Positions 42,660 to 51,936 of a stretch of DNA of 64,000 nt are shown here, in pieces. A program made the translations under genes and the position numbers. The stretch covers positions 5,903,001-5,967,000 of the forward strand of contig NZ_CP059732.1 in NCBI RefSeq assembly GCF_014117325.1, given 5' to 3'. Each line of letters opens with the position of its first letter. Position 1 is the first letter of the stretch. A model generated the notes under the pieces. The model was not told the DNA's origin. It did no database searches and was given only the letters and a program-made list of their open reading frames with translations. This DNA is from Spirosoma foliorum. GTDB taxonomy: Bacteria; Bacteroidota; Bacteroidia; Cytophagales; Spirosomataceae.

Positions 42660-44894
42660 ATGATCAACCGAAAGCTCTCCGGGCAACTCTTCTTCATTGC
42701 TCTTTTAATCGTTCATCTGACTACTCCAAAAATTGCCGAAGCGCAGTCTAAACAACGTTATTCAACCCTTCAGCAAGCCGTTTTCTCGGGTGGGCAGTTG
42801 ACTGGTTCACAGGGGCCGCGAAGTGTAAACTGGATTGAAGGGGGCACTAAATTTTCGTTTATCGATGGGCAGAATACAATTAAAACTCTATCGCCCAAAG
42901 ACCAGAAAGAGGAAGTCATTTTTGATGGTAGTCAGTTAAAATTTCCCGGTACCGAAAAGCCATTTTCCTACGGTTCGTTCCAGTGGTCGAAGGACTCGAA
43001 AAACATCCTGTTCCAAAGCAATTTCCGTCCCGTTTACCGGCGATCGGGGGTGTCTGATTACTATGTGTATACGGTTGCCGATAAGACGCTGAAACTCGTA
43101 GCAAAGGATGCACAAACCGCTGAACTAGCCCCCGACGGCCAGAAAGTGGGTTACGAACGTGGTGGCAATTTGTTCGTATTCGATTTTGCTACTCAGAAAG
43201 AAACGCAACTCACCGACGACGCAAAAGCGTCCTTTCTGAATGGTCGATATGGCTGGGTGTATGAAGAAGAGTTTGGACTAGCGCAAGCCTGGGATTGGTC
43301 GCCGGACAGCAAATTCATTTCGTTCTGGCAATCCGATGAGCGGCAGGTTCCGATGTATAAACTCACCGATTATAAAGGTTTCGATGAGAAATTCGACTCT
43401 CTCCCCTATCCACGCGTTGGCGACCCGAATCCCATCGTTCGTATCGGGGTGATTGAGATCGCCAACAAGAACAAGCAATGGATGAAAGTAGATTTAGGGG
43501 ACGGCTACATTCCTCGCGTCTATTGGACTTCGCTCGAAGGTCAACTGGCTGTGGTACACATGAATCGCAAGCAGAACCATATGAAACTGTTCATGACGAA
43601 CGCCCGAACCGGCGACGCCAAACAGATCATGGAAGAAAAATCGAACACCTGGATTGATGTCTTCGATTTCTTTGCGGGCATTAACCATCTGCTCTATTTT
43701 CCGGCTGGCGTTCAGGAATTTTACTGGGTATCCGATCGGGATGGCTACTCGCACCTGTATCGCTACGACTATTCGGGCAAACTGCTCAATGCCGTCACGA
43801 GCGGCAAATGGGAAGTCACGTTCATGCACCACATCGACCCTAAGGCTAAGAAGGTTTATTTCACCTCAACCGAAGCCTCACCCTTAGAACGCCAATTGTT
43901 TGTGGCTGATCTGGACGGGAAAAATAAACGTCGGCTAACAACCGTACCAGGCCGACACACGGTGAACTTCTCACCCAATGGTCAGTATTTCATTGATAAA
44001 TATTCCAACACGTCGACACCCACACAAGTCGAACTTCGCGATACCAAAGGCCAGTTAATCAAAGCATTGGAAACGAACCCCAAAGTAACCGAGTACGTAG
44101 CCAGTCACGATTATGCACCTAAAGAACTAGTCAATTTCACAACATCGGATGGGTTAGCAATTGATATCTCAGTTATTAAACCACTTGGTTTCGATCCAAC
44201 GAAAAAGTATCCGGTTGTGATGGATATTTACGGCGGTCCCGGCTCCCAATCTGTTTATAACGACTGGAGTGGAACGGGCTGGCATCAGTGGTTGGCGCAA
44301 ACGGGCTATGTGGTCGTGAGTGTGAACAACCGGGGCAGCGGTGGCTATGGCAGTGCTTTCGAGAAAATCGTTTACGAGAAACTAGGGAAGTATGAAAGTC
44401 AGGATTTTGCCGAAACGGCTGCCTGGTTAGCCAAACAGCCTTGGGTAGATGGCAATCGGATGGCCATTCGCGGTCACAGCTACGGTGGTTATATGAGCAG
44501 CTACACCATGCTTACACATCCCGGTGTGTTTAAAGTATCCCTCGTAGGTGCACCCGTTACCGACTGGCGGCTTTATGATACGATCTACACGGAACGGTAC
44601 ATGGGTTTACTTCCCGAAAACGAGGAGAAATATAAGGCCAGCGCGGTATCACCTTATGCCAAAAATCTGGCTGGCAAAATGTTTGTTGCTCACTCAACAA
44701 TGGACGAAAACGTACACGTCCGGAATACGTTTCAACTCATGAATGCGCTGGAAGATGCAGGCAAAGACGCCGATCTGCGTATTTATCCACCGGGTGCTCA
44801 TGGTGTAGCGTATAGCGCTGGCACGCAGCTGCTCCTGTACCAGCAATACACGACTTATCTGGAAACGTATCTGAAAAGCGGGCCGTTGAATTAA
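42660..44894 (+). CDS. prolyl oligopeptidase family S9 (dipeptidyl peptidase IV-like)
   Basis: 744 aa. Signal peptide (LFFIALLIVHLTTPKIAEAQ), an N-terminal eight-bladed propeller region (about 30-490) and a C-terminal alpha/beta hydrolase with the nucleophile in RGHSYGGYM (Ser about 606), Asp in STMDENVH and His in GAHGVAY. The DWSP motif at about 218 and the YEEEFG segment just before it are typical of DPP-IV. It removes dipeptides after Pro or Ala in the periplasm. Divergent to a SusC/SusD pair, likely a peptide-use locus. Confidence 0.93.
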   Translation: MINRKLSGQLFFIALLIVHLTTPKIAEAQSKQRYSTLQQAVFSGGQLTGSQGPRSVNWIEGGTKFSFIDGQNTIKTLSPKDQKEEVIFDGSQLKFPGTEKPFSYGSFQWSKDSKNILFQSNFRPVYRRSGVSDYYVYTVADKTLKLVAKDAQTAELAPDGQKVGYERGGNLFVFDFATQKETQLTDDAKASFLNGRYGWVYEEEFGLAQAWDWSPDSKFISFWQSDERQVPMYKLTDYKGFDEKFDSLPYPRVGDPNPIVRIGVIEIANKNKQWMKVDLGDGYIPRVYWTSLEGQLAVVHMNRKQNHMKLFMTNARTGDAKQIMEEKSNTWIDVFDFFAGINHLLYFPAGVQEFYWVSDRDGYSHLYRYDYSGKLLNAVTSGKWEVTFMHHIDPKAKKVYFTSTEASPLERQLFVADLDGKNKRRLTTVPGRHTVNFSPNGQYFIDKYSNTSTPTQVELRDTKGQLIKALETNPKVTEYVASHDYAPKELVNFTTSDGLAIDISVIKPLGFDPTKKYPVVMDIYGGPGSQSVYNDWSGTGWHQWLAQTGYVVVSVNNRGSGGYGSAFEKIVYEKLGKYESQDFAETAAWLAKQPWVDGNRMAIRGHSYGGYMSSYTMLTHPGVFKVSLVGAPVTDWRLYDTIYTERYMGLLPENEEKYKASAVSPYAKNLAGKMFVAHSTMDENVHVRNTFQLMNALEDAGKDADLRIYPPGAHGVAYSAGTQLLLYQQYTTYLETYLKSGPLN

Positions 44895-44905
44895 CCTTCG
44901 CCTTT

Positions 44906-44935
44906 GTGAAGGCAGGTTATTGATCTTGCCTTCAC
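44906..44935 (+). terminator. hairpin after the S9 peptidase gene
   Basis: Arms GTGAAGGCA and TGCCTTCAC. Likely terminator; no long T run follows. Confidence 0.55.
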
Positions 44936-44958
44936 GAAATTAAAGAATCCTTCTCCCG

Positions 44959-45003
44959 CGTTGAATTACCTAGTCAACCACTAAGTAGCTAGGTAATTCA
45001 ACG
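44959..45003. repeat. 15-bp inverted repeat
   Basis: CGTTGAATTACCTAG and its exact complement with a 15-nt loop. The remaining gap 45004-45184 holds no gene that I can support. Confidence 0.65.
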
Positions 45004-45184
45004 AAAAAACTAAAATCAAAATACCCCCTAACAATCAAATACTTAGCCATAAATAATACCTTATTCGTTGATTAAATTGACTGCTTTGGCCTCCCATTTA
45101 TAAAACAAAATAGCAGATCTCATGTTAGGTATTTTCATAAGTACTTACGAATCCGTAGGTATGTTAGTAAAACGATCAACTGCT

Positions 45185-45505
45185 ATGAAAAAACTAATCA
45201 TCGCTGCTTCGTTATGCAGCCTGCTAACCGTATCGCAACTTGGTTTTGCCCAAGCTGTTCAGGAAGGGAAAGCAGCCAAAAAAGAAATGAAGGCCGAAAA
45301 GAAAGTGGCTAAGGCTCATGAGTACAGAAAAGAAGCCGTAACCCACAAAGGCCTTGAGATTAAAGGTATATCTGATCCAAAAACGAGAATGGCTAAAGCT
45401 GACCGGAAAATGGAGAAGGCCGAAAAGAAAGAACTGAAAGGAGAAGCTAAAGAACTGAAAGCAGTCGCTAAAGCAAAAACCAAAAAGGCTGCCGGAGTCG
45501 ATTAG
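45185..45505 (+). CDS. small exported Lys/Glu/Ala-rich protein
   Basis: 106 aa from the ATG at 45185, which opens a signal peptide (MKKLIIAASLCSLLTVSQLG, cleavage near GFAQ). Upstream in-frame starts (45122, 45161) would bury it. The mature part is almost all Lys, Glu and Ala and should be one long charged helix. Possibly binds envelope polymers. No family recognised. Confidence 0.65.
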   Translation: MKKLIIAASLCSLLTVSQLGFAQAVQEGKAAKKEMKAEKKVAKAHEYRKEAVTHKGLEIKGISDPKTRMAKADRKMEKAEKKELKGEAKELKAVAKAKTKKAAGVD

Positions 45506-45516
45506 TAATAGACAGA

Positions 45517-45562
45517 GAAACAAAAAACGTGGCCCGATTGATCGGGCCACGTTTTTTGTTTC
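45517..45562. terminator. bidirectional terminator
   Basis: Perfect 22-bp stem with GTGGCCCGAT core and A/T runs on both outer sides. Shared by the small Lys-rich gene (+) and ruvA (-). Confidence 0.9.
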
Positions 45563-45579
45563 TTTGTATGGATACCTGA

Positions 45580-46173
45580 TTAGGCCGGTCGCAACGCCCG
45601 CCGAATCACATCCTCAACCGATAAGGTAGGATCAGCTTTCAGGGCATCATCCACGCTTTTCTCCGCCGTTGGTTTGGGAAAGCCGAGTGCAACCAAAGCA
45701 GCCAACGATTCTTCGCGAACGGGATCAACCGCTGATTGACGGTAGGTAGGCCCGCTAGGTACCACACCCGACTTCTTCATTTTATCGCGCAACTCAAGAA
45801 TAATGCGCTGGGCTGTTTTGGCACCAATCCCTTTAATGGCCTGCACTGCCCGAACGTTTTCGCCCAAAATTGCCAGTCGCAAATCACCGGGTTGCATGGC
45901 TGATAACATCCCAAGCGCTGTATTCGGTCCAACACCCGAAACACCAATCAAATCCAGAAAAAGCGACTTTTCATCGGCATTGGCGAAGCCGTATAGCGCT
46001 TGAGAGTCTTCGCGAAACAGATGATGAATAAACAGTTTGATCCGGTCGCCACCGCCGGGCAGAACAGCATATGTTTGAAGGGAAATATGGACCATATACC
46101 CTACGCCATTGACATCAATAATGGCATTTGTAGGTTCTTTATGGGCCAGTGTTCCGTCTAAATAAGCAATCAT
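45580..46173 (-). CDS. ruvA: Holliday junction branch migration protein RuvA
   Basis: 197 aa from the ATG at 46173, giving the family start MIAYLDGTLAHK; the open frame is 35 codons longer. OB domain (1-65) with DVNGVGYMVHIS, helix-hairpin-helix pair in LIGVSGVGPNTAL and IKGIGAKTAQRIILEL, then a C-terminal three-helix domain that binds RuvB. It forms tetramers at Holliday junctions in recombination and repair. ruvB and ruvC are not nearby. Confidence 0.95.
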   Translation of the reverse strand: MIAYLDGTLAHKEPTNAIIDVNGVGYMVHISLQTYAVLPGGGDRIKLFIHHLFREDSQALYGFANADEKSLFLDLIGVSGVGPNTALGMLSAMQPGDLRLAILGENVRAVQAIKGIGAKTAQRIILELRDKMKKSGVVPSGPTYRQSAVDPVREESLAALVALGFPKPTAEKSVDDALKADPTLSVEDVIRRALRPA

Positions 46174-46230
46174 TCGTAGATTAGAAAGGCTTGTTTTTAA
46201 GCGTGTTAGATATAGATAAAGATACGAAAA

Positions 46231-46260
46231 ACCCACGACTTTATCGCTAAAATCGTGGGT
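46231..46260 (-). terminator. hairpin between the transglycosylase and ruvA genes
   Basis: ACCCACGA and TCGTGGGT around a 14-nt loop; plus strand has AAAA before the left arm, so it ends minus-strand transcripts with a U run. Confidence 0.6.
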
Positions 46261-46271
46261 GTGTATTAGCT

Positions 46272-46356
46272 GTTTCAAGTTTAAGACTCAATGTTTCCCT
46301 AGCAACTGCAATCGCTACGGTTGCTCGATTTAAACATGGAACATTGAACTTGAAAC
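46272..46356. repeat. intergenic palindrome, family B copy 2
   Basis: Left arm GTTTCAAGTT...CAATGTT, right arm GGAACATTGAACTTGAAAC. Less perfect than copies 1 and 3. It lies just downstream of the transglycosylase gene. Confidence 0.65.
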
Positions 46357-46365
46357 GTTGAACAA

Positions 46366-47922
46366 TTAACCAACAATCAGCTTTTGGCCGGGTCGGAGCG
46401 CGTTGCTCTTAATGTGGTTCATTTTCTTAAGCTGATCGATCGTTAAATCGTACCGTTGAACAATATTCCAGAGCGTATCGCCACTTTGTACTCGGTGGTA
46501 ACGTGGTTTGTAATGCTTCGATTTAGCGACAGCCTCTGCCTTTTTGCGACCTTTAGCCGTTCCCTGATCGGCCAACCGTTCGGCACGGGTTTCGGTTACT
46601 TCTTTCAAAATGGTCAGCTTCTGTCCTTTCTGAATTTTAGTTGACCGAAGGTGATTCCAGCGTTTCAGATCGTAGAGTTCAACGTTGTATCGTTCGGCAA
46701 TATCTCCCAGATTGTCGCCTTTCTTGACAACATACGTCTGCTTGCGGGGTTTCCGCATAACAACGGTTTCGATATCGTCCTCAGGCTCATCAACCGATTC
46801 AACTACGGCCAGTTGAGCAACAGACGCGGGTGCTTCCTGCATGCTTATGTTGGCTAGCGGATTCCGATTCAAGGCTGTCCATGAACCCATCGAATCAGCA
46901 CCATACCGGACATTTTCGGCACTAGCTAACAAAATGTGCTCCATCTTACCTGGTATCCGGCTCGCCGAATCCAGAATAGCCCGACGATTCGATGCAAAAT
47001 AGTCGTACTGCTCGCGGGGTATACGAAGTGGATATCGTTTGGTGTATTCAGGCAGGATGGTTGTTGTAATGGCTGGATTCATTTTCTGCAAATCGGCCAG
47101 CGCCATTGTGCTGTGTTTAGCGAAGGTTTCGAGGTTGAAATAGCCACTCACCTGAATGGTATCATGCGGAATAGGATACTCGAAATTTTCGCCAACGATA
47201 CCGTGGTCTCCAGCATGGTTAATCAGATAGGTGAAGGCCACAAACTGAGGCACATAGCCACGGGTTTCTTTCGGCAAGGCATCGTAAATGGTATAAAACG
47301 AATCTCCACCTGACCGACGCATGGCCCGCTTCACAGCGCCTGGCCCGCAGTTATAAGCGGCCATTGCCATCTCCCAATCGCCAAAAATGTTGTACAGATC
47401 CCGAAGGTATTTGCAGGCAGCTTCGGTAGCTTTTACGGGGTCCATCCGCTCATCCACATACTCATCCTGCGACAGACGCAGATCCCGACCTGTACCGGGC
47501 ATAATCTGCCAAAGTCCGCCAGCGCCAGCCCGCGAAATAGCGCGTGGATTTAGGGCAGATTCAACAATGGAGAGATATTTCAACTCGTCGGGAAGACCGT
47601 ACTGTTTCAACATTCGCTCATAAAGCGGGAAGAAGAGCGGCATTCGTTCGAGCATCGTTTGGGTATAACTCGCCCTGCGGAACGTAAAGTAATCGATATA
47701 CGCCTGAACCGCTTTGTGATAATTCAGCGGAATGTCTTTCTGTAACTTCGCCAGCCGCTCCCGAATCAGGCTGTCAGGTACACTGGGTACATACGCCAGT
47801 GTATCTTTTTTCACGATTGTACTGTCCAATTGAATCGTAGTCTCGGCGTGAGCAGCTGTTGCCAGTCCCACTACCGCACTCAACAGCCCCAGTCTTAACA
47901 GGCTACGGTTCAGGTAGTTCAT
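46366..47922 (-). CDS. MltD-like lytic transglycosylase with two LysM domains
   Basis: 518 aa. Signal peptide (LGLLSAVVGLATAAHA). The SLT domain (about 105-260) has the catalytic Glu121 in LSIVESALNP, AGAGGLWQIMPGTGRDL and MAMAAYNCGPGAVKRA. Two LysM repeats follow (about 397-440, VKKGDNLGDIAERYN; about 476-518, VQSGDTLWNIVQRYD) joined by a basic linker. It cleaves murein glycan strands in the periplasm. Length and domain order are normal for MltD-type enzymes. Confidence 0.94.
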   Translation of the reverse strand: MNYLNRSLLRLGLLSAVVGLATAAHAETTIQLDSTIVKKDTLAYVPSVPDSLIRERLAKLQKDIPLNYHKAVQAYIDYFTFRRASYTQTMLERMPLFFPLYERMLKQYGLPDELKYLSIVESALNPRAISRAGAGGLWQIMPGTGRDLRLSQDEYVDERMDPVKATEAACKYLRDLYNIFGDWEMAMAAYNCGPGAVKRAMRRSGGDSFYTIYDALPKETRGYVPQFVAFTYLINHAGDHGIVGENFEYPIPHDTIQVSGYFNLETFAKHSTMALADLQKMNPAITTTILPEYTKRYPLRIPREQYDYFASNRRAILDSASRIPGKMEHILLASAENVRYGADSMGSWTALNRNPLANISMQEAPASVAQLAVVESVDEPEDDIETVVMRKPRKQTYVVKKGDNLGDIAERYNVELYDLKRWNHLRSTKIQKGQKLTILKEVTETRAERLADQGTAKGRKKAEAVAKSKHYKPRYHRVQSGDTLWNIVQRYDLTIDQLKKMNHIKSNALRPGQKLIVG

Positions 47923-47936
47923 ATAGGTTTCACTTT

Positions 47937-48024
47937 ATATATGATGTATGATATAGGATGTATGATGTATTTTTTAGCGTAGTACGTGTCATATATCCTA
48001 CATCCTATATCATACATCATATAT
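47937..48024. repeat. AT-rich palindrome between the transglycosylase and gatA genes
   Basis: Arms of 26 nt (47937-47962 and 47999-48024), perfect, built from the word ATGATGTATGATATAGG. It lies between the gatA stop and the transglycosylase start, both minus, so it may end the gatA transcript. Confidence 0.85.
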
Positions 48025-48027
48025 ATT

Positions 48028-49452
48028 CTACAAAGTCTTTGCCAATGCTACTAATTTTCCCTCTTTAAAAGGCGGAGCCATTAATTGCAATCCAATCGGT
48101 AACCCTTCGGCATCTGTACCGTTTGGAATCGATATGGCCGGATAACCCACTACGTTGGCCTGCACCGTAAAAATATCGGCGAGGTACATTTGCAGCGGAT
48201 CGTCTGTTTTTTCGCCCAATTTAAACGCTGGTGTAGGCGTTGTAGGCGAAAGCAAAAAGTCATATTGCTCAAACAACCGCTCTGTTTCCTGACGAATCAA
48301 TCGCCGAACCTGTTGCGCTTTGGTATAATAAGCATCGTAATAACTCGCACTCAGCGCAAACGTGCCGAGTAAAATCCGCCGACGCACTTCAGCTCCAAAT
48401 CCTTCTGTACGGCTTTTTTTGTACAACGTCAAAAGGTCCAATGCTGATGTATCGACAGATACACTTCTGTACCCATACCGTACCCCATCGAAACGCGAGA
48501 GGTTCGACGACGCTTCGGCAGTAGTCAGAATATAGTAGGTGGGAAGAAGATATGTTAAAAGGGAAATATCAACAGGTTCTACTACGTGCCCCGCAGCTCT
48601 TAATTCGTCGATTTTACGCTGGGTAGCCTTCCGAATACTTTCATCGATCCCGGTACTCTCAACACCATCACGCAGATAAGCAATGCGTAAAGGGCGTTCT
48701 GGGAGTGTTGCCTGCGCATAGGCCGAAACGGGCTGGCTCGATACAGTACTATCAAAATCGTCAGGCCCCGCCATTATTTCGAGCAGCAAAGCGGCATCTT
48801 CCGCGTTGTTGGCAATCGGTCCGATGCAATCGAAAGAGGATGCGTATGCAATCAGCCCCCAACGGCTGACACGCCCATAGGTTGGTTTTAGCCCAACAAC
48901 ACCACAAAAAGCGGCAGGTTGACGAACCGATCCACCTGTATCAGAACCTATACTAGCTAAACAAAGACCAGCCTGTACAGCTACTGCCGAACCACCACTC
49001 GATCCACCGGGTACGCGACTAGGATCGGCTGCATTACGGACCGGGCCAAAGGCAGAATTCTCATTGGACGAGCCCATGGCAAACTCGTCGCAGTTTTGCC
49101 GACCGATGATAATGACATCTTCGTCCAGCAGACGTTGAATGGCTGTGGCGGTAAATTGAGCCGTAAAATTGTCGAGAATCCGGCTTCCGGCCCGAACGCC
49201 GTGCCCGGTGTAATTGAGAACGTCTTTTATACCGATGACCATTCCAGCTAACCGACCTGCCTGGCCAGCTGCTAGTTTTTGGTCGACCGCATCAGCTTGC
49301 TGAAGGGCCTCATCGGCATATACTTCGGTAAATACATTGAGGTATTGGTGCTCATCGATACGGACGAGGTATTGCTCTACCAATTGACGGCAGGTAACGG
49401 TGCCATTATTGAGATCGGCCTGAACAGAGGAGAAGCTACGATAGGGAATCAC
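48028..49452 (-). CDS. gatA: Asp/Glu-tRNA(Asn/Gln) amidotransferase subunit A
   Basis: 474 aa from a GTG. Amidase signature: Lys76 in VIGIKDVLNY, cis-Ser151 in VPGGSSGGSAVAV and nucleophile Ser175 in DTGGSVRQPAAFCG. Length and numbering fit GatA of Gram-positive and Bacteroidota species. It frees ammonia from glutamine for GatB, which amidates misacylated Asp- or Glu-tRNA. gatB and gatC are not adjacent. A general amidase is less likely given the GRQNCDEFAMGSSNENS segment, typical of GatA. Confidence 0.93.
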   Translation of the reverse strand: MIPYRSFSSVQADLNNGTVTCRQLVEQYLVRIDEHQYLNVFTEVYADEALQQADAVDQKLAAGQAGRLAGMVIGIKDVLNYTGHGVRAGSRILDNFTAQFTATAIQRLLDEDVIIIGRQNCDEFAMGSSNENSAFGPVRNAADPSRVPGGSSGGSAVAVQAGLCLASIGSDTGGSVRQPAAFCGVVGLKPTYGRVSRWGLIAYASSFDCIGPIANNAEDAALLLEIMAGPDDFDSTVSSQPVSAYAQATLPERPLRIAYLRDGVESTGIDESIRKATQRKIDELRAAGHVVEPVDISLLTYLLPTYYILTTAEASSNLSRFDGVRYGYRSVSVDTSALDLLTLYKKSRTEGFGAEVRRRILLGTFALSASYYDAYYTKAQQVRRLIRQETERLFEQYDFLLSPTTPTPAFKLGEKTDDPLQMYLADIFTVQANVVGYPAISIPNGTDAEGLPIGLQLMAPPFKEGKLVALAKTL

Positions 49453-49468
49453 AAAGAACAGATTATGA

Positions 49469-49544
49469 TTTACGGTATTCGGTTTACGGTGGGCTGGCGC
49501 GAAAGCAATTCTGCATCAGCCCACCGTAAACCGAATACCGTAAA
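49469..49544. repeat. intergenic palindrome, family A copy 2
   Basis: Arms of 28 nt (49469-49496 and 49517-49544), perfect, with the core ACGGTATTCGGTTTACGG and a GGGCTG end that differs from copy 1 but pairs with its own partner arm. Confidence 0.85.
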
Positions 49545-49575
49545 CTAAATACCTTAAACCATAAACTAATAAAAA

Positions 49576-49618
49576 CAGACAATCAGACGGTTCCTGACTG
49601 GTACCGCCTGATTGTCTG
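49576..49618. terminator. terminator after tatA
   Basis: CAGACAATCAGACGGT pairs with ACCGCCTGATTGTCTG around a 10-nt loop with one bulge. AAAAA precedes the left arm, so it serves the minus-strand tatA transcript. Confidence 0.75.
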
Positions 49619-49640
49619 CTGTCATACAACATGACTTAAC

Positions 49641-49844
49641 TTATTTCTCCGACTCTTTCAGACCTTCTTCGATATTCTCGCGAACGTCTTTGGTAGCGTC
49701 TTTGAATTCTTTGATGCCTTTACCGAGTCCCCGTGCGAGTTCGGGAATTTTCTTAGCGCCGAACAACAGGAGCAATGCCAGGAAAATAAAGATCATTTCC
49801 TGACCGCCCAAACCCATAATTGCAAAAATGCTTGCCAATACCAT
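49641..49844 (-). CDS. tatA: Sec-independent translocase TatA/TatE
   Basis: 67 aa. One membrane helix (about 15-33, QEMIFIFLALLLLFGAKK), the FGAKKIPELARGLGKGIKEF hinge and amphipathic helix, then an acidic tail. This is the pore-forming Tat component that exports folded proteins. tatC is not in the window. Single gene with its own promoter and terminator. Confidence 0.93.
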   Translation of the reverse strand: MVLASIFAIMGLGGQEMIFIFLALLLLFGAKKIPELARGLGKGIKEFKDATKDVRENIEEGLKESEK

Positions 49845-49867
49845 GATTTCTGGAATTTGAATGTATG

Positions 49868-49875
49868 CAAAATTA
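49868..49875 (-). promoter_or_regulatory. -7 element of the tatA promoter
   Basis: Reads TAATTTTG on the minus strand, a perfect TAnnTTTG, about 24 bases before the ATG. A TTG lies 16 nt further upstream. Confidence 0.6.
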
Positions 49876-49937
49876 ACAAAACTCTCTCGTACAATCTATT
49901 AAAACGTAGTGAAACTTACGCGCGAAGGCTCAGTTTG

Positions 49938-50037
49938 GTTTCACGTTTAAGGTTTAATGTTTCAAGTTTTATTCAAGTGGTTAAACGTTCACCTAATCAA
50001 ACAGGAAACATTAAACCTTAAACGTTGAACTTGAAAC
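49938..50037. repeat. intergenic palindrome, family B copy 3
   Basis: Arms GTTTCACGTTTAAGGTTTAA.. (49938-49963) and ..TTAAACCTTAAACGTTGAAC.. (about 50003-50037), with the family words TTCAAGTTT and GTTGAACTTGAAAC. It lies between the DUF1232 and tatA genes. Confidence 0.75.
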
Positions 50038-50044
50038 TTTATAC

Positions 50045-50506
50045 TCACCCTATTTTAATAGTCTCAACCGGACGGGATGACTCCTGTCGTTGATTGGTCG
50101 CCGTGTATTCCCACTCCCGAAACTTATCAATGTCGTCTTTAATTCCATTGAAGAGCCAGAACATGAGCGCAATATCATCTGTCAAGCCCACAATTGGCAG
50201 GAAATCGGGTAAAATATCAATGGGCGATACAAAGTAGATGAGTACGGCAATCATCCGAAGGAGAGTCTTCCAGGGTAATTGTCGGTATTCGCCCGATGCA
50301 TAAGCTTTCAACAAACGGGTAACAATACCTAATTGCTCCCGAAAGGCGGCAAAATTGGCACCCGATAAACCACCGCTCTTGTCAATAGCTTCCCGGATCA
50401 GGTCATACAAACTTCGTGTATTACGAGCGTAACGAGCAGCTCCATCGCTGGCCCGCTTAAAGAAAATGGAGGATAGAATCCTGGATATAAGACTACTGTT
50501 TTTCAT
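50045..50506 (-). CDS. DUF1232 (YkvA-like) membrane protein
   Basis: 153 aa. The DUF1232 core lies at about 90-130: YFVSPIDILPDFLPIVGLTDD followed by IALMFWLFNGI. A helical N-terminal half of about 80 residues precedes it. Predicted two short membrane helices. Function of the family is unknown. It is divergent from mdh. Confidence 0.85.
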   Translation of the reverse strand: MKNSSLISRILSSIFFKRASDGAARYARNTRSLYDLIREAIDKSGGLSGANFAAFREQLGIVTRLLKAYASGEYRQLPWKTLLRMIAVLIYFVSPIDILPDFLPIVGLTDDIALMFWLFNGIKDDIDKFREWEYTATNQRQESSRPVETIKIG

Positions 50507-50626
50507 TGACTGATTTGTTATTCCAGCACGGGCCAGTCTAACAAAGTAAAGGGTGGTATGTATCTAACAACTTTTGTTCGTACTATAAACGCTCGAACTG
50601 AACCAGAAGTTTTATTACGACCGCTA

Positions 50627-50658
50627 TTGGTTTGTCTTGACCGTGGGACGTACTTTTG
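50627..50658 (+). promoter_or_regulatory. promoter of mdh
   Basis: TACTTTTG at 50651-50658 is a perfect -7 element. TTG at 50627-50629 gives a 21-nt gap and a second TTG at 50632 gives 16. Start site near 50665. Confidence 0.65.
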
Positions 50659-50693
50659 CGATCGTTTGTTAACCCTTTAATTCCGAATACAGT

Positions 50694-51635
50694 ATGAAAG
50701 TTACCGTAGTAGGTGCCGGAGCCGTTGGAGCCACCTGCGCCGACAACATTGTTCGTCGGGAGCTTGCCCACGAAGTTGTTCTCCTCGATATTAAAGAAGG
50801 TATTAGTGAGGGTAAATCTCTCGATATGCTCCAGGCATCGACGCTGCTTGATTGCGACATTAAGCTGGTAGGTTCTACCAACGATTATGCCAAAACAGCG
50901 GGGTCGGATGTTGTTGTTATTACCTCGGGCCTTCCCCGTAAACCCGGCATGACCCGTGAAGATCTCATCGGTATTAATGCTGGGATCGTAAAAGGCGTTA
51001 CAGAAAATATTCTGAAATACTCTCCCGACGCGATTTTCATTATCATCTCGAACCCAATGGATACGATGACGTATCTGGCGTTAAAATCGTCGGGACTGCC
51101 TAAAAACCGGGTTATCGGTCTGGGTGGTGCGTTGGATTCAGCTCGCTTCAAAACGTATCTGTCGCTGGCACTGAACTGCTCGCCAAACGATTTACAGGCT
51201 TCGGTTATTGGTGGTCACGGCGATACAACCATGATTCCATTAACCCGTCTGGCAACTAAAGCTGGCGTACCTGTCAGCAACTTCCTGGATGAAGAAACCC
51301 TGAAAAAAGTAGCTGCCGACACAATGGTGGGTGGTGCTACATTGACAGGTTTAATTGGTACATCTGCCTGGTATGCACCAGGTGCAGCGGGCGCTTACAT
51401 GGTCGAGAGTATCCTTCGCGATCAGAAGCGTATTATTCCTTCCTGTGTATTGCTCGAAGGTGAATATGGTCAGTCGGACATTTGCCTGGGTGTACCTGTT
51501 GTTTTAGGAAGAAACGGTTGGGAAGAAATCATCGATTACAAACTGACCGATGAAGAACAAGCTGCCTTCAACAAATCGGCAGATGCCGTTCGGAATATGA
51601 ACGGTGTACTAAGTACGCTGAATATTGGCGTGTAA
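50694..51635 (+). CDS. mdh: malate dehydrogenase (LDH-like type)
   Basis: 313 aa. NAD site VVGAGAVGAT (residues 5-14), Asp34-type NAD preference in LLDIKEG, substrate Arg in GLPRKPGMTRED and catalytic His in IGGHGDTTM. The SNPMDTMTY segment and the Arg82/88 pair point to malate rather than lactate. TCA-cycle enzyme, cytoplasmic. Own promoter and terminator. Confidence 0.95.
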   Translation: MKVTVVGAGAVGATCADNIVRRELAHEVVLLDIKEGISEGKSLDMLQASTLLDCDIKLVGSTNDYAKTAGSDVVVITSGLPRKPGMTREDLIGINAGIVKGVTENILKYSPDAIFIIISNPMDTMTYLALKSSGLPKNRVIGLGGALDSARFKTYLSLALNCSPNDLQASVIGGHGDTTMIPLTRLATKAGVPVSNFLDEETLKKVAADTMVGGATLTGLIGTSAWYAPGAAGAYMVESILRDQKRIIPSCVLLEGEYGQSDICLGVPVVLGRNGWEEIIDYKLTDEEQAAFNKSADAVRNMNGVLSTLNIGV

Positions 51636-51650
51636 TTGACGTACATAGAC

Positions 51651-51694
51651 ATAGAAAAAGCCTGCTAATTCGCAAATTAGCAGGCTTTTTCTAT
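51651..51694 (+). terminator. terminator of mdh
   Basis: AGAAAAAGCCTGCTAATT and its complement with a 3-5 nt loop, followed by a T run. Confidence 0.9.
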
Positions 51695-51843
51695 TTTGAT
51701 CCAACTATATACAAGCTATTGTATCTATGCAGTACTGGGATTAGAATTGCTTAACAAAAACTAATCTGGCTTAAAAATCACTAATCGGTAGCTGCACCTG
51801 AACCATCCGGAATAAGCTTGCTTTAGTAAAGATAGAGAGGCTG

Positions 51844-51922
51844 TTTTCGACAGGATTTACAGGATGAACAGGATTTCTTCGATTTCGTAAAATCCTGTTC
51901 ATCCTGTAAATCCTGTCGAAAA
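51844..51922. repeat. intergenic palindrome, family E copy 2
   Basis: Perfect arms of 33 nt (51844-51876 and 51890-51922). It shares TTCGACAGGATTTAC with copy 1 and contains internal AGGAT words in near-tandem. It ends 14 bases before the antiporter gene. Confidence 0.88.
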
Positions 51923-51936
51923 GAAATAAGCATTTT

